64,000 bases of DNA from Microbacterium abyssi (GCF_015277895.1 NZ_CP063815.1:2852001-2916000), one strand, 5' to 3'. Counted from the first letter of the stretch, positions 42,632-53,734 are shown. Notes: generated by a model from the sequence alone, not told the origin. Translations and numbers: made by a program.

Positions 42632-43081
42632 TCAGTCCGTGAGCAGCGCGCGCGCTGCTGCAGCACCGTTGAGAAGGTGATTGCGGCGACGAGAAACGCG
42701 CCATCCATCGACGGTTCGCGCCAGCTCCCAGCGGTTCGCGCTGACTCGCTCGGCATTCCAGCGCTCTCCGTCGTGGATCATGACCACCGAGTGGGTCGTT
42801 GCGACAGCGGCGTCGCCGGTGAGCTGAATGCGTGGAGCGGAAATGACATGCGCGCAACCGGCGCTCATGTACTCCTGGTGCGTGGGCAGCTCGGTGAGAG
42901 TGCGGATGCCGCCGGCGTCGAGTGTCACGTCATCGATGACATAGGTGCCTTCATCCGTCCAGAGCGCGCGGACAGCATCTCCGTCGCCGGAATCCACGGC
43001 GGGTCCGTAACGCGCGATCAATGCCGCGATCTCGGCACGGTCCTCCAACGCCTGCAGACGCTGCTCGATCGAGGCGCTCAC
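42632..43081 (-). CDS. SnoaL/NTF2-like protein
   Basis: This 149-residue protein starts with GTG overlapping the upstream stop (GTGA). It opens MSASIEQRLQALEDRAEIAALIARYGPAVDSGDGDAVRALWTDEG, close to the paralogue at 26597-27082. The core strands and a conserved YMSAGCAHVISAPRIQL segment are present. It is co-transcribed with the EthD-like gene. It is the last SnoaL-type gene of the island and is convergent with the old-yellow-enzyme gene, with only a 3-bp gap. Confidence 0.75.
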   Translation of the reverse strand: MSASIEQRLQALEDRAEIAALIARYGPAVDSGDGDAVRALWTDEGTYVIDDVTLDAGGIRTLTELPTHQEYMSAGCAHVISAPRIQLTGDAAVATTHSVVMIHDGERWNAERVSANRWELARTVDGWRVSRRRNHLLNGAAAARALLTD

Positions 43082-43830
43082 CAGTCCTGCCAGGGGATGA
43101 TCGTCTTCGCCGGCGCTGAAAGCACAAGTGTCCCCTCACTCCCGCCTGCGACGGAACGCTCCGCTTCGAGCAGGGCTGGGGTCACGGCAGCCGGATCCTC
43201 CTCGAGATACACCAGTCGTACGCGCAGACTCCCTGGCAGATCGATCGGCGTCTCGTCGAAGGGCAGCGAGCTGTGCCGCTGCGGGTGGCTGTAGGAGAAC
43301 GTCCAGGCTCCGGCGACGCCCTCAACGTCGAGGAGTGCGGGGATGACCTTCCGATCCTCTCGCTCGTGCGCGGCATGCGTAGCTTCGCCGTGCGCATCGT
43401 CGAAGCGCGTGATCGTCACGTGCAGACCTCGGTTGGGACGATACGGCAGCACATCAGCACTGACCAGCGCCCCCGGTGCAGCGTATCCCTTCACCGGGCG
43501 GAAGAACGCAAGCATCGGACGACGGATGCCGGGAATCAGCGGACCGCGCCCCCATTGGAACGACGCCTCACCGAGCGCATCCCATTCCGCCACCGACTCG
43601 TCGACTGGATCACGGAACCAATACATTGCGACGAAGTCGACGTCACCCGCGAGCTCACCGGACGCTAGCGCCGAATGTTCCTCGGCGAGCTCCCATCGAT
43701 CCCCCCAGGCAACACCCGGAAGGGCGAGGTTCTCAGGACGATGGTCGAGCTGGTGCCAGCGGTTGTACGCCGTTCGCTGCGTGCGGTCGTCGAGCTTGAC
43801 GAGAGAGAAGAAGGCGAGTGGGGCGAACAT
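43078..43830 (-). CDS. Uncharacterised protein with two EthD-like (dimeric alpha/beta barrel) halves
   Basis: The protein has 250 residues. ATG 43830 is preferred; a TTG at 43842 overlaps the operator. The N-terminal half has SLVKLDDRTQRTAYNRWHQLDHRPENLALPG, the YxxWHxxDHxPE pattern of EthD-type domains. A weaker second repeat occurs around ITRFDDAHGEATHAAHEREDRKVIPALLDVEGVAGAWTF. EthD-like proteins accompany cytochrome P450 or oxygenase systems, but the biochemical role is generally unknown. The KstR2-type site ten bases upstream makes this the right-hand boundary gene of the regulon. Confidence 0.65.
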   Translation of the reverse strand: MFAPLAFFSLVKLDDRTQRTAYNRWHQLDHRPENLALPGVAWGDRWELAEEHSALASGELAGDVDFVAMYWFRDPVDESVAEWDALGEASFQWGRGPLIPGIRRPMLAFFRPVKGYAAPGALVSADVLPYRPNRGLHVTITRFDDAHGEATHAAHEREDRKVIPALLDVEGVAGAWTFSYSHPQRHSSLPFDETPIDLPGSLRVRLVYLEEDPAAVTPALLEAERSVAGGSEGTLVLSAPAKTIIPWQDW

Positions 43831-43839
43831 GCCCCCAGT

Positions 43840-43853
43840 CAAGCGTTTGCTTG
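43840..43853. promoter_or_regulatory. KstR2-type operator, right-most copy
   Basis: CAAGCGTTTGCTTG has 6 of 7 pairs intact and lies ten bases before ATG 43830. No further copies are seen to the right in genes of unrelated function. Confidence 0.7.
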
Positions 43854-43929
43854 GTGTTGTGTCAAGCGACCATTTCTCTTCACCTTGGCGGACTGACGTC
43901 GCCTAGACGGACTCGGCCCGTTCCAGGGC

Positions 43930-45567
43930 TCAGCGACTGCTGACTGTGCCGAACAGCTTCGCGATCGGTGCGAGCACCAGCGGCCGAGCGGCGATCCAGG
44001 CAGCCGCGATCACGACGAGGGATGCGACGAGGAACCAGAATCCGGTCCAGTTGTCGGCGTAGGCGTTCGGGTCGACGGATCCCTGCGCGGCGTACATGTG
44101 GTTCAGGTTGCGCAGCGCTCCGGTGGCGAGCACGAGGAACACGTGGATGGCGATGAACACGACGAAGTACAGCATCACCGGGAAGTGCAGCGCGCGGGCC
44201 CACTCGATCGGGTATGCCCGGCTGAGCCTCTCGGCGTTCTTCGGCCACATGCCGCTCATCCGGAACCCCGTGACGGCGGCCAGGGGGGCGGCGATGAAGA
44301 TCGTCGCGAAGTAGGTGATCTGCTGGATCGAGTTGTAGTTGACCCAGCCGTTCTCGGTCGGCCAGTCCAGCGAGATGTACTGCAGCACCGCCGAGATGGC
44401 GTTCGGGAAGACCTCCCAGCTGGTGGGGATCACCCGCATCCACTGGCCCGTGACGAACAGCATCACGACGAACACGACGCCGTTGAGGAGCCAGAGGATG
44501 TCGAGGGCCTGGTGGAACCAGATCGTCAGGCTCACCTTTCCCTTGGGGTTGTTCCGCGGCGTCCAGAACGCGGTCGGCCGCTTCTCGTTTCGGATGCGGA
44601 GTCCTGAGCGGATGATCAGCACCATCAGGAACACGTTGAAGAAGTGCTGCCAGCCCAGCCAGCCGGGGAACCCGACCGGTGCCCCCGCGGGCAGGTGGTA
44701 CTCACCCGGGTACGTCTGGATGAAGTCATGCAGGGGTCCGGCGCTCAGGAGCCAGCGAACGAACAGCACGGCCATCGCGGCAGCGCCCAGCAGCGCGATG
44801 CCGCCGACGATCACGGCGCCGGCCCACTGCGCCTTCGTGAACGGGCCGATGCGGGTGGGTTCCGGCTTCGATGCGGGGCGGGTGAAGGCGTTCTTCCCCG
44901 GGAAGACCGTCTGCTGGAACGGCAGCGGCGTGCTCACGTCGATCGTGGCGACGGCGGAGGACGGTGCGGGTGCCGGCTCGGATGCCGCGGCCTCGTCGGC
45001 AACGACAGCAGGCTCGGATGCCGCGGCAGGGCCGGCCGCGACAAGCGCGGTCGTGCCGGCAGGCGGCCAGGGCTCACCGCCGGGTGCACGGGGCAGGCCA
45101 CGGCGCAGGGCTTCGCCGTCTGTGGATGCTGGGACCGGAGCGGAGGTTACGACTCGCTCCGCTCGCGGGGCCCGTTTCGTCTCGGTCGCTTCGCTCTCTC
45201 GCTCAACGCCCCGCGTGGATGATGCTTCTGCAGGGGTCGCAGCCACAGCGGTGGCGGCAGCAGACACCTCAGCGGCAACATCTGCAGGGGGCCACGGCTC
45301 ACCGCCTGGAGTGCGCGGCAGCCCACGCCGCAGCTTCGTGCTTTCGGCAGCGCCGGCTTGCGGGTCGTTGAGCGCAGGCGGCGCAGGCGCCGGAGACGAA
45401 ACGGGCTGAGCGAGCGCAGGCGAGTCGAAGCCGGCTTCCGCCGCCGGGGCAGCCTCGGACGCAGCAACAGGTGCCGCGGCATCCGCCACCTCCAGGTCGC
45501 CGGCCGGGGGCCAGGGCTCGCCGCCGGCCACGCGCGGCAGGCCGCGCCTGAGCGTCCGCGTCGCCAT
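43930..45567 (-). CDS. Membrane cytochrome b (b561/thiosulfate-reductase-like) with repeat-bearing N-terminus
   Basis: The protein has 545 residues. Residues 1-235 are Ala/Pro-rich, probably disordered and cytoplasmic, and carry three copies of [16 protein letters not shown] (about 6-21, 78-93, 153-168). From about 245 there are five or six transmembrane helices with candidate haem-ligand His in [22 protein letters not shown] and AIHVFLV, as in cytochrome b/b6 and formate/thiosulfate reductase anchors. The gene follows etfA by two bases. A role passing electrons from ETF to the quinone pool is inferred; no ETF-QO iron-sulfur motif is present in it. Confidence 0.75.
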   Translation of the reverse strand: MATRTLRRGLPRVAGGEPWPPAGDLEVADAAAPVAASEAAPAAEAGFDSPALAQPVSSPAPAPPALNDPQAGAAESTKLRRGLPRTPGGEPWPPADVAAEVSAAATAVAATPAEASSTRGVERESEATETKRAPRAERVVTSAPVPASTDGEALRRGLPRAPGGEPWPPAGTTALVAAGPAAASEPAVVADEAAASEPAPAPSSAVATIDVSTPLPFQQTVFPGKNAFTRPASKPEPTRIGPFTKAQWAGAVIVGGIALLGAAAMAVLFVRWLLSAGPLHDFIQTYPGEYHLPAGAPVGFPGWLGWQHFFNVFLMVLIIRSGLRIRNEKRPTAFWTPRNNPKGKVSLTIWFHQALDILWLLNGVVFVVMLFVTGQWMRVIPTSWEVFPNAISAVLQYISLDWPTENGWVNYNSIQQITYFATIFIAAPLAAVTGFRMSGMWPKNAERLSRAYPIEWARALHFPVMLYFVVFIAIHVFLVLATGALRNLNHMYAAQGSVDPNAYADNWTGFWFLVASLVVIAAAWIAARPLVLAPIAKLFGTVSSR

Positions 45568-45569
45568 GG

Positions 45570-46547
45570 CTACTTCTTCCGCGCTTCGAGGGCCTCGACG
45601 ACCTGCGGAACGATCGTGAACAGGTCGCCGACGATGCCGAAGTCGGCGACGTCGAAGATCGGTGCGTCGCCGTCCTTGTTGATCGCGACGATGTTCTTGG
45701 CAGTCTGCATGCCGGCGCGGTGCTGGATCGCACCGGAGATGCCGACCGCGACATAAAGCTGCGGCGACACCGAGACGCCGGTCTGGCCGACCTGGTGCGC
45801 GTAGGGGATGTATCCGGCATCCACCGCCGCGCGCGAGGCGCCGATCGCCGCACCGAGGGCGTCGGCGAGCTGCTCGATGAGCACGAACTGCTCCTTCGAC
45901 CCGAGACCGCGACCACCGGAGACGACCTTCGTCGCGCCACGCAACTCGGGACGCGACGACTCGACCTCGACGACCTCGACCGCGCCTGCCTTCGCCGCGA
46001 CTGCGCCGGATGCCGCGACCTCGAGCGCTTCGACGGCAGGCGTGCCGACGGCCTCGGCGCGAGCATCCACCGCCCCCTGACGGACCGTGATGACCGGCGC
46101 GCCGAACGTGGGAGCGGAGTCGACCAGATATGCGCCGCCGTAGACGGAGTGGTGCGCGACGATGCCCTCATCATCGCGCGAGACGCCGATCGCGTCGACC
46201 GAGACCGCGAGCCTCTCGCGCACCGCGAGGCGTCCGGCGACATCGCGTCCGGTGATCGAGTTCGAGATCAGCACCGCGTCCGGCTGCACCTTCTTGTACG
46301 CCGTCTGAACCGCGTCGACCAGCGGGACGGTAAGGGCTTCCGCGTCGGCATCCGCGGTGAGGATGACAGACGCGCCGAGCGCGGCTACGGCATCCACCGC
46401 GGCCTGCGCGCCACCGGGGACGAGCGCGACCGGGGAACCGATCAGCGACGCCGCGCCGATCAGTGCCGCCGTCGAACTGGCGGCCTCACCGAACGAGGTC
46501 ACATCGACGAGGACGAGAATGGAATCTGCGGGGTAGCTCATCGTCAC
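45570..46547 (-). CDS. etfA: Electron transfer flavoprotein alpha subunit
   Basis: This 325-residue protein has the C-terminal FAD domain typical of Etf[73 protein letters not shown] 46547 overlaps the etfB stop (GTGA); ATG 46541 is an alternative. With EtfB it accepts electrons from acyl-CoA dehydrogenases, of which this window encodes at least five. The N-terminal 190 residues are the less conserved domain. Confidence 0.92.
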   Translation of the reverse strand: MTMSYPADSILVLVDVTSFGEAASSTAALIGAASLIGSPVALVPGGAQAAVDAVAALGASVILTADADAEALTVPLVDAVQTAYKKVQPDAVLISNSITGRDVAGRLAVRERLAVSVDAIGVSRDDEGIVAHHSVYGGAYLVDSAPTFGAPVITVRQGAVDARAEAVGTPAVEALEVAASGAVAAKAGAVEVVEVESSRPELRGATKVVSGGRGLGSKEQFVLIEQLADALGAAIGASRAAVDAGYIPYAHQVGQTGVSVSPQLYVAVGISGAIQHRAGMQTAKNIVAINKDGDAPIFDVADFGIVGDLFTIVPQVVEALEARKK

Positions 46548-47320
46548 ACCAGCCTGTTCTGCACGAGGAACTCGACCAGCTGCGCGCCGGCGTCGCCCTC
46601 ATCGGTGATCTTCACACCCGCCGCGCGCGGGGGCTTCTCGGAAACGGTCGTCATGATCGTCCGAGGGGCCGCTGCAGGGTCCGCGGAGATGCCGAGGTCG
46701 GCGAGCGAGAGTACCTCGAGCGGCTTCTTCTTCGCTGCCATGATGCCCTTGAAGTTCGGGAAGCGCGCATCGGGAAGAGCCTCGGTGATCGAGATGACCG
46801 CCGGGAACGACACCGAAACCGACTGGTTGCCGTCATCCGCCGCCCGCGTGCCCGAGACACCATCCGCGGTGATCTCGACCCCACTCAGTGCCGTCGCCTG
46901 CGCAAACCCGAGGTGCTCGGCCAGCATCGCCGGGATCATCCCGCCCGAACCGTCCGTGGAGAGGTTCCCCGTGATGACCAGGTCGGGCTCGGCACGACGG
47001 ATCGCCGCAGCGAGCGTCTCGGCGGTCAGGCCGAGATCTGCGCCGGCGAGCTGCTCGTCGACGATGTGCACAGCGGATGCCGCGCCGATCGCGAGGGCGC
47101 GGCGAATCGATGCCGTGGACGACTCGGGAGCCATCGCGAGGGCCACCACGTCGGTGCCGTCGTTCTTGTCCGCGAAGGAGAGAGCGACCTCGAGAGCACG
47201 CTCGGTGATCTCATCCAGAACCACATCACCGGCGCCTCGATCGGCCAATCCGGTCTCGAGATTCAGCTTGCGATCGCCATAGGTGTCGGGCACCTCTTTG
47301 ACCAGGACGAAGATCTTCAT
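46544..47320 (-). CDS. etfB: Electron transfer flavoprotein beta subunit
   Basis: This 258-residue EtfB starts [25 protein letters not shown]. It has the AMP-binding region [18 protein letters not shown] and the ADLVITG-type loop ([28 protein letters not shown]), and the signature [24 protein letters not shown] near the C-terminus. It is first in etfB-etfA-cytochrome b. Its promoter lies in the 153-bp gap to the amylopullulanase gene; no KstR2-type site is seen there, in keeping with housekeeping use. Confidence 0.92.
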   Translation of the reverse strand: MKIFVLVKEVPDTYGDRKLNLETGLADRGAGDVVLDEITERALEVALSFADKNDGTDVVALAMAPESSTASIRRALAIGAASAVHIVDEQLAGADLGLTAETLAAAIRRAEPDLVITGNLSTDGSGGMIPAMLAEHLGFAQATALSGVEITADGVSGTRAADDGNQSVSVSFPAVISITEALPDARFPNFKGIMAAKKKPLEVLSLADLGISADPAAAPRTIMTTVSEKPPRAAGVKITDEGDAGAQLVEFLVQNRLV

Positions 47321-47473
47321 CGAATGCTCCTCACGACAGGGCCGAGTCTATCTACGTTGTGGACAGTGTCGCGAATCCGCTGGGCTTCATGCCACCGAAT
47401 GCGCACTGATTCACACACAATGTATACACACTGCACCATGCCCGGAGGAGCCGCGCACCCACGCGGCGAGGCA

Positions 47474-50400
47474 TCAACGCACGTCGAACACTCCTCGCCT
47501 GCGGGTCACATAGATCACGGAACCCGCGACCAAGAGCAGCACGGCGAGCAGCGCCACGCCCCACGGTGCCTGCGCTCCCGTGATGGCGAGCTCCCCCGCT
47601 CGCACGACGGTCAGCGGCGCCGTGATCGGGTCGAGCTGGCCCGACGTGATGACGAGCGTGTGTGCGCCGAGTGCGAAGTCTGCGGGAATGGCCACATCGA
47701 AGCGCACGACGCCGGAGGCATCCGCGACCGGGATTCCAGAGATGACGCGAGGCTCGCTGTGCAGCGTCGCAGCGATCTGCTGACCGGGCTCGAGACCCGT
47801 CACGGAAACCGTGATCGTGCCGCCCTGCTCGACACGGTCAGACGACAGCGAGACCTTCGCCCAAGCGTGAGTGTCGCCGTCTCCCCCATCGCCCGGACCC
47901 TCGGGATCGGTGGGCCCACCAGGGTCGGTGGGCGATGTCCCCTGGCCGTCCACCAGCACGGCCACCGAGCGTGCCGGAACCGTCACCGTGCCGGTCGCGG
48001 AATCCCACACGGTCGTCTTCACCACGGCATCCGCACCGCTGGCCTGCGCGTCCGTCAGCGCGAAGTCGCGCCCTGCGAGCGCATCGATGGTCTGGGTCAC
48101 CGCGTCAGGCGTCGCGTTGAACACGACGAGCGCGCCATCCAGAGCGGGGTCGACATCCTCTCCGACCAGGTCATCGATGTGCATCGCGATGACGCCGGGG
48201 GCAGCATCCGTCCCGCTGCCCGGGAAGCTGACCTTCTGCTCGATGAGATCCGCAGACCCCAGCTGCAGCAGATCGACTTCGCTGCGGACACGCAGCAGGT
48301 CGAGCGCGGACGCCTCGGCTGCGGCGATGTCCTCCGCGCCGGGCTTGAGCACGGGGTCGGCGAGCAGCGGCGCCATGATCGACCACTTGTCCTCGTTGTC
48401 GGCGGCCGACGGGAGGCCGGACCCGAAGGTCGACTCCTGACCAGTCCAATCGATGCGGTTGAACCAGTCGCCGGAGTCGTAGCTGTTGCGATCGAGGGAC
48501 TTCGAGCGCAGCAGCTCAGTGCCTGCGTGCCAGAACGAGGGCGACTGCGACAGCGTGACCGTCGCGAGCGACAGCGTGTTCATGCGCACCCGATCGGCCA
48601 TCTTCGTATCCGTCGGCAGTTTGAAGACCGACAGGTCGTAGAGCGTCTCATTGTCGTGCGCGTCGACGTAGTTGATGACCTCGCCCGGCTCGTCGGCGTA
48701 TCCGGCCTGTGCACCTCGATAGTCGATGTCCTCTCCTGCGGTGGTCTCGCCGTCGCTGGTGACGAACGAGAAGTCGCGCAGGTTGCCTGCGAGACCCAGC
48801 TTCACGAGGTCGGTCTGGTGGCCGAGATCGGCGATCGCCTCTTCTGGCGTGCCGTTGATCGCGTTGCCGTTCGGGTCGGTGCCCAGTCCCGTGCCGAAGC
48901 CCTGCTGGTACGTGGATGCGCCGTCCACCGGACTGCCGCCGTGCACGGCATCGCGCAGCCGGTCGTTGAAGGTGCCGATGCCGGTCCTGCCGAGCTGCCC
49001 TTGCGTGGCCTGCTCGAACAGTGCGTTATCCACCACCTCGCCGAAGTTCCACCCCTCGCCGTACAGGTAGATCGCCTTGCCGTCGATGCCGTCGTTCTTC
49101 ACGGTCAGCGCATCCAGCGCGTCCCGGACCGCCTGCATGTTGGTAGTGGAGTGATGGCCCATCAGGTCGAACCGGAACCCGTCGACCTTGTAGTCACGGG
49201 CCCAGGTGACGACGGAGTCGACCATGAGCTTCTGCGCGATGAGGTGCTCGGTCGCCACGTTCTGGCAGCACGTCGAGGTCTCCACAGCACCCGCCGCGTT
49301 GAGCCGGTGATAGTAGCCCGGAACGACCTGGTCGAGAACGGAAGTCTCAGCCTGACCGGAAGCCGCCGTGTGGTTGAACACCTGGTCGAGTACGACCTGC
49401 AACCCGAGGTCGTGGAGCGAGCCGACCATGGTGCGGAACTCGCCGATGCGCTCACCACCGTCGGCGTCCACGGCGTACGAACCCTCAGGTGCGGAGAAGT
49501 GGTACGGGTCGTAGCCCCAGTTGAAGCCGTCTTCGCCAGCGATCGCCTGCACGCACGCCTGCTGCTGGTCGGAGTCGGGTGCGAACGATTCGAGGTCGCA
49601 ATCCGGGGTGGCCTGCGCCGCCCGGTCTTCCTCGATCGTCGCGATGTCGAACGAGGGCAGCAAGTGCACGGTGTTGATGCCGGCTTCCGCGAGTTCTTGC
49701 AGCTGGTCGGTGCCTGCGCTGTCTTCAGCGAAGGCGAGGTAGGTGCCGCGTACATCTTGCGGAACGGTCTCATCCGAAATGGAGAAGTCGCGAATGTGCA
49801 GCTCGTAGATCGCTCGGTCCACGGCGCGGTCCACAGTGGGTGCTTCAGCCTCGCGCCACTTCTCCGGCTGCCACTTCTCGTCATCGAGATCGACGGCGAC
49901 GGAGCGCTCTGAGTTCGGCGTCAGGGCGACGGAAACGGGATCGGTGACGTTGTTGGTCTCGATCTCTCCGGTGCTCGGAGCGTAGACGACGACCTCCCAG
50001 AGGAACTCATCGCCCTTGAGCTCGTCCTCACCATCGACCTGCCAGACGCCGGTTGCGTCGTCCCGCTTCGCCTCGTGCCGAACCGCGTCGCCATCGGATC
50101 CTGCATCCCAGGTGAGCAGTGTCGCCGACTGCGCGGTCGGCGCCCACAGGCGGAAGGTCGGCGTGTCGCCGGAGAAGGTGACGCCGAGGTCGACACCCTC
50201 GACGGCATCCGCGTACAGGTCATCCAGCACGCCAGGAATCTGCATCCCGGTGTACGCCGTGACGGCGCCGTCGATGCCGAGCTGCCCGACGGCGAGCTGC
50301 GTGCGCACGAGCGCCGCGGCATCCGGATCGTCGAGCTTCAGTGCGACGTAGCCCTCGAGCGCGGGGAAGCGTGCGAGCTGCTCCTCGGACAGCGTGCCAT

Positions 50401-53400
50401 CGACAGTCAGTTCGATGGCGTCGCCGCCGGAGACCTCGCCATCCGCCAACGCGAGCGAGGCATCAGCAGATGAGTAGAGGCGGTACCCCGCATCCGCGGG
50501 GCTTCCCAGATCCGCCGGCCACGCGATGGTCGTCTCATCGATCCACTGCGCACGCTGTTCACCGACACCGGGGAGCAGCGGGTCTTCGCTGGTGATCTCG
50601 AGGAGGTGGCTCTCAAGGGTGTACCGGAAGGTCGTGACCTTGCCCTCGGTGGCGCTGAACGAGATGTTCGCTCCGTTCAGGACCCCGTCGACGCCGTAAT
50701 TCTCATCCCAGCTGAGGCCATGCGCAACCTTCAGCGCGTAGGCGCCGGTGGGCAGGTCGGCGGTCGAGAACTCGTAGACGCCATCGCGGTCGCCGTCGGC
50801 CATGAGGGTCCCCAGGCAGTCCGGCGTCCAATCGCCTTCGCAGCCCAGCTCGCTCTGCTGCGATCCGGGCAGGGTCACGATGGGTCCCTCTGCGGTGGAC
50901 TGCACGATGTTCGTGCGCGGGTCGAAGTAGAAGGTGACCGGTCCGCCCGCGTGCGAGATGGCGATATTCGTTCCGTCCGGGACACCGTTCGCACCGTAGT
51001 TGATGCTCCAGCTGCCGTTGATGGCTGCCTTGTACTCGTAGTCACCGGCCGGCAGGTCGAAGGTGCCCGCCCAGACGCCGTCGGCACGCAGACTCAGCTT
51101 CGCCTTCTCGCAGGCCGGGTCCCAGTCGCCGGCACAGCCGAGCTCTGAATCGAGGCTTCCCGCGATGACCACCGAATCGATCGTCGTCTCGGGCTCCTCG
51201 GTCTCCGTCAGCGTGACGGCGTTGCCGACGGATGCGTAGGTGGATGCCGCAGCGTGGTGACCTGCAGCATCGGTCGTTACGGCTCGGTACTCGACGAGCG
51301 TGCCGTCGGCAAGGCCTCCCAGGTCGTGGAAGACGCGCGGGTCGGTGTTCTCTGCGGTGCCGAGGAGGTTCCACTCCTCTGACCCCACGACGCGCCAGGA
51401 GAAGCTGGTCTGCAGCCACTGGTCCGCGGTCTCGGCCTGTACGGCCGCCTGCCCGTTGATCCCGGCGCCGGCTGCGGGGACCGTGATGGTCACCGGAGCG
51501 GCTTCGTCCGGTGCGGACACTGTCGCGTTCGCTTTCCAGACCACGGCGGAAAGCGCGGGGACGGTGACACTCGTCGCCGCACCCGCATCCGTCGCGAGCG
51601 ATCCGGCGTCTCCGTACACCACGTCATAGCCGGCATCCGCGGTGAGAGTCGTCAGATCAGCTGTCTGGGCGGATGCCGCGTTGTTGACCGCGACCAGATA
51701 CTCGGTCTTCTCGTCGGCGTCGACGCGTGAGAAGGCGTACACGCCTGCGCCGTCCGCCGCGTACCGCTCGATCTGGGCCCCATCGGCGAGCGCAGGATGC
51801 GCCTCGCGCAGGTCGGAGAGCGCGGCGATCTGCGTGTACAGCGCGGCGTCGGTGCCGTAGCGATCGACGGACCCGGCGTGCTCGCCGGTGATGAGGTTCT
51901 GATCGGCGTACTCGTCCACCTGGGTGGCGAACAGCGTCTGACGGGCATCCTTGTCGCCGCCGGGGCCGGTGAAGCCCTGCTCATCGCCGTAGTAGATCAC
52001 CGGTTGGCCACGGGTCAGGAACATCAGTTCGTGGGCGAGCTCGTCACGCTCGAGTGGAGCATCCGTGCCGTCGAGGAAGGAGCCCACACGGCCCATGTCG
52101 TGGTTGCCCAGGAAGGTGGGCAGTGCCGTCGCCGATGAGTCCGCGGTCGTGTAGTGATCGTCGCCGGCGAAGAGCGACTGCAGGCCCTTCGCGGAGTTTC
52201 CGGCGGCGTAGCCGACGGCTGCGGACTGGAAGGTGAAGTCGAGCACCGAGTTCATGTCAGTGCCTCGCACATATGGCGAGAGCTTGACGGGATCGGCGTC
52301 GTAGACCTCGCCGAACATGAAGAAGTCGTCCTTGCCGATGCTGTGGGCGTAGTCGAGCACCTGGGTGGTCCACTGCTCCCAGAACTCGAAGTTCACGTGC
52401 TTGACGGTGTCGATGCGGAAGCCATCGATTCCGAGGTCGATCCACTGGTCGTAGACGTCGACGAAGCCGTTAACGACCGTGGGGTGCTCGGTCATGAGGT
52501 CGTCCAGACCGTCGAAGTCGCCATAGGTGACCGACTCCCCCGACCAGGTCGAGTTGCCGCGGTTGTGGTAGAGCGTCGGGTCGTTCAGCCATTCCGGAAC
52601 CTTGACGTCCTCGGTGACGACGGGCGAGTACGGGAAGCTGCTGTCCTTGTCGAGGGTCGGGAAGGGTGTCTTACCGTCGGCGAACTCTGCGGGATCGAAC
52701 GCGTTGCCGTCGGCATCCTGGTACGGGCTGGTCGCCTGGTCGATGTAGGAGTACTCGGATTCCGAGTAGTCGATGACGTCGGCAGTGTGGTTCGTGATGA
52801 TGTCGAAGTACACCTTGATGCCGCGATCGTGCGCTTCGGCGATGAGCGCCTCGAGCTCGGCGTTGGTCCCCAGGTGCGGGTCGATCTGGGTGAAGTCGGT
52901 GATCCAGTAGCCGTGATAGCCGGCGGAGGCATTCGCGCCCTCCCCCTGGACCGGCTTGTTCGCGAAGCTCGGGGTGAGCCAGATCGCCGTCGTACCGAGT
53001 CCCTCGATGTAGTCGAGCTGCTGGCGGAGCCCTGCGATGTCGCCGCCCTGGTAGAACCCCTTGTCAGTGGGGTCGAAGCCGGTGGTCATGCGATCGCCGG
53101 TGAGACCGCCGGTGTCGTTGGAGGTGTCGCCGTTGGCGAATCGGTCGGTCATGACGAAGTAGAACTGCTCGTCGGCGCCGGCCTGGCGCACGGGGGCTGC
53201 GACGAGCGCGTCATCGCCTGCGGTGTAGGTCGAGCGCAGACTCTCGACCTCGACGCCGACCCGCTTGAGGTTGTCATCGAAGGTGAAGCGCAGCGTCGCG
53301 GGTCCCGCGACTGTGAGCGGAAGGTTGTCCCCGCCGCCGTCCAAGCCGTACGCCTCGTCCCAGCCATCGTTGAGGGCGACCTTGTACTGGTAGCTGCCGG

Positions 53401-53638
53401 CCGGCACGTCGAAGGCGGCGCTGTAGACGCCGTCGGTCGCGGTGAGAGGCAGCTCGGTCTCGGCGCAGTCCGGCGCCCAATCGGCGGCGCAGCCGAGTGC
53501 GGTCTGCAGGTCGCCGACGAGGGCGACCGTCCGATCGGCGGCGGATGCGGGGGCGAGTCCGATGGCGGAGACGCCGGAGGCGAGGAGAGTTGCTGCGATC
53601 AGGAGGGCGGCACGACGCTGGGCGGTCTTCTTCGACAC
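47474..53638 (-). CDS. Cell-wall-anchored bifunctional alpha-amylase/type I pullulanase
   Basis: This 2,054-residue secreted protein starts with GTG (GGAG eight bases upstream) and a Sec signal ending ASA (about 33). Modules in order: X25-type starch-binding module (37-118); GH13 alpha-amylase (about 155-690; [10 protein letters not shown] near 405, FGEVYD near 442, GNHDMGR near 512); two more X25 modules (about 819-905 and 919-1005); and a GH13 type I pullulanase (about 1060-1900; [21 protein letters not shown] near 1484, YGEGWNFG near 1530, VDAHDNE near 1655). A Pro/Gly/Asp linker, an Ig-like domain, and a C-terminal LAITG-hydrophobic-RRR sorting signal follow. It hydrolyses both alpha-1,4 and alpha-1,6 bonds of starch or pullulan at the cell surface. 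Confidence 0.92.
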   Translation of the reverse strand: MSKKTAQRRAALLIAATLLASGVSAIGLAPASAADRTVALVGDLQTALGCAADWAPDCAETELPLTATDGVYSAAFDVPAGSYQYKVALNDGWDEAYGLDGGGDNLPLTVAGPATLRFTFDDNLKRVGVEVESLRSTYTAGDDALVAAPVRQAGADEQFYFVMTDRFANGDTSNDTGGLTGDRMTTGFDPTDKGFYQGGDIAGLRQQLDYIEGLGTTAIWLTPSFANKPVQGEGANASAGYHGYWITDFTQIDPHLGTNAELEALIAEAHDRGIKVYFDIITNHTADVIDYSESEYSYIDQATSPYQDADGNAFDPAEFADGKTPFPTLDKDSSFPYSPVVTEDVKVPEWLNDPTLYHNRGNSTWSGESVTYGDFDGLDDLMTEHPTVVNGFVDVYDQWIDLGIDGFRIDTVKHVNFEFWEQWTTQVLDYAHSIGKDDFFMFGEVYDADPVKLSPYVRGTDMNSVLDFTFQSAAVGYAAGNSAKGLQSLFAGDDHYTTADSSATALPTFLGNHDMGRVGSFLDGTDAPLERDELAHELMFLTRGQPVIYYGDEQGFTGPGGDKDARQTLFATQVDEYADQNLITGEHAGSVDRYGTDAALYTQIAALSDLREAHPALADGAQIERYAADGAGVYAFSRVDADEKTEYLVAVNNAASAQTADLTTLTADAGYDVVYGDAGSLATDAGAATSVTVPALSAVVWKANATVSAPDEAAPVTITVPAAGAGINGQAAVQAETADQWLQTSFSWRVVGSEEWNLLGTAENTDPRVFHDLGGLADGTLVEYRAVTTDAAGHHAAASTYASVGNAVTLTETEEPETTIDSVVIAGSLDSELGCAGDWDPACEKAKLSLRADGVWAGTFDLPAGDYEYKAAINGSWSINYGANGVPDGTNIAISHAGGPVTFYFDPRTNIVQSTAEGPIVTLPGSQQSELGCEGDWTPDCLGTLMADGDRDGVYEFSTADLPTGAYALKVAHGLSWDENYGVDGVLNGANISFSATEGKVTTFRYTLESHLLEITSEDPLLPGVGEQRAQWIDETTIAWPADLGSPADAGYRLYSSADASLALADGEVSGGDAIELTVDGTLSEEQLARFPALEGYVALKLDDPDAAALVRTQLAVGQLGIDGAVTAYTGMQIPGVLDDLYADAVEGVDLGVTFSGDTPTFRLWAPTAQSATLLTWDAGSDGDAVRHEAKRDDATGVWQVDGEDELKGDEFLWEVVVYAPSTGEIETNNVTDPVSVALTPNSERSVAVDLDDEKWQPEKWREAEAPTVDRAVDRAIYELHIRDFSISDETVPQDVRGTYLAFAEDSAGTDQLQELAEAGINTVHLLPSFDIATIEEDRAAQATPDCDLESFAPDSDQQQACVQAIAGEDGFNWGYDPYHFSAPEGSYAVDADGGERIGEFRTMVGSLHDLGLQVVLDQVFNHTAASGQAETSVLDQVVPGYYHRLNAAGAVETSTCCQNVATEHLIAQKLMVDSVVTWARDYKVDGFRFDLMGHHSTTNMQAVRDALDALTVKNDGIDGKAIYLYGEGWNFGEVVDNALFEQATQGQLGRTGIGTFNDRLRDAVHGGSPVDGASTYQQGFGTGLGTDPNGNAINGTPEEAIADLGHQTDLVKLGLAGNLRDFSFVTSDGETTAGEDIDYRGAQAGYADEPGEVINYVDAHDNETLYDLSVFKLPTDTKMADRVRMNTLSLATVTLSQSPSFWHAGTELLRSKSLDRNSYDSGDWFNRIDWTGQESTFGSGLPSAADNEDKWSIMAPLLADPVLKPGAEDIAAAEASALDLLRVRSEVDLLQLGSADLIEQKVSFPGSGTDAAPGVIAMHIDDLVGEDVDPALDGALVVFNATPDAVTQTIDALAGRDFALTDAQASGADAVVKTTVWDSATGTVTVPARSVAVLVDGQGTSPTDPGGPTDPEGPGDGGDGDTHAWAKVSLSSDRVEQGGTITVSVTGLEPGQQIAATLHSEPRVISGIPVADASGVVRFDVAIPADFALGAHTLVITSGQLDPITAPLTVVRAGELAITGAQAPWGVALLAVLLLVAGSVIYVTRRRGVFDVR

Positions 53639-53720
53639 GAATGCTCCATCAGGTGTGGTGCGGGCACGACGACGTGACCGGCTGCTGTGGGAGTGAAGCT
53701 AGCAGCATCCTGTCGCTGAC

Positions 53721-53734
53721 TGCAAGCGCTTCCA
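53721..53734. promoter_or_regulatory. Candidate LacI-family (sugar) operator
   Basis: TGCAAGCGCTTCCA contains the AAGCGCTT palindrome typical of LacI/CcpA-like sites and lies 83 bases upstream of the amylopullulanase start. Confidence 0.4.

Noticed and set aside
47321-47473. Short AT-richer stretch with GTATAC between etfB and the amylopullulanase gene
   Set aside because: It is too short and irregular to call an operator or terminator; nothing further supports it.
46463-49912. Open reading frame of about 1,150 codons on the plus strand
   Set aside because: It lies antisense to etfB and the pullulanase half of the amylopullulanase, has low-complexity Arg/His-rich sequence with no motif, and is a by-product of high GC third positions.
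52154-53677. Plus-strand 507-codon open frame
   Set aside because: It is antisense to the amylase domain, with Val/Asp-rich mirror sequence and no start signal or recognisable domain.
53721-53734. Possible KstR2-type site upstream of the amylopullulanase
   Set aside because: TGCAAGCGCTTCCA is one base from the CAAGnnCTTG core, but flanks and gene function fit a LacI-type sugar operator better.
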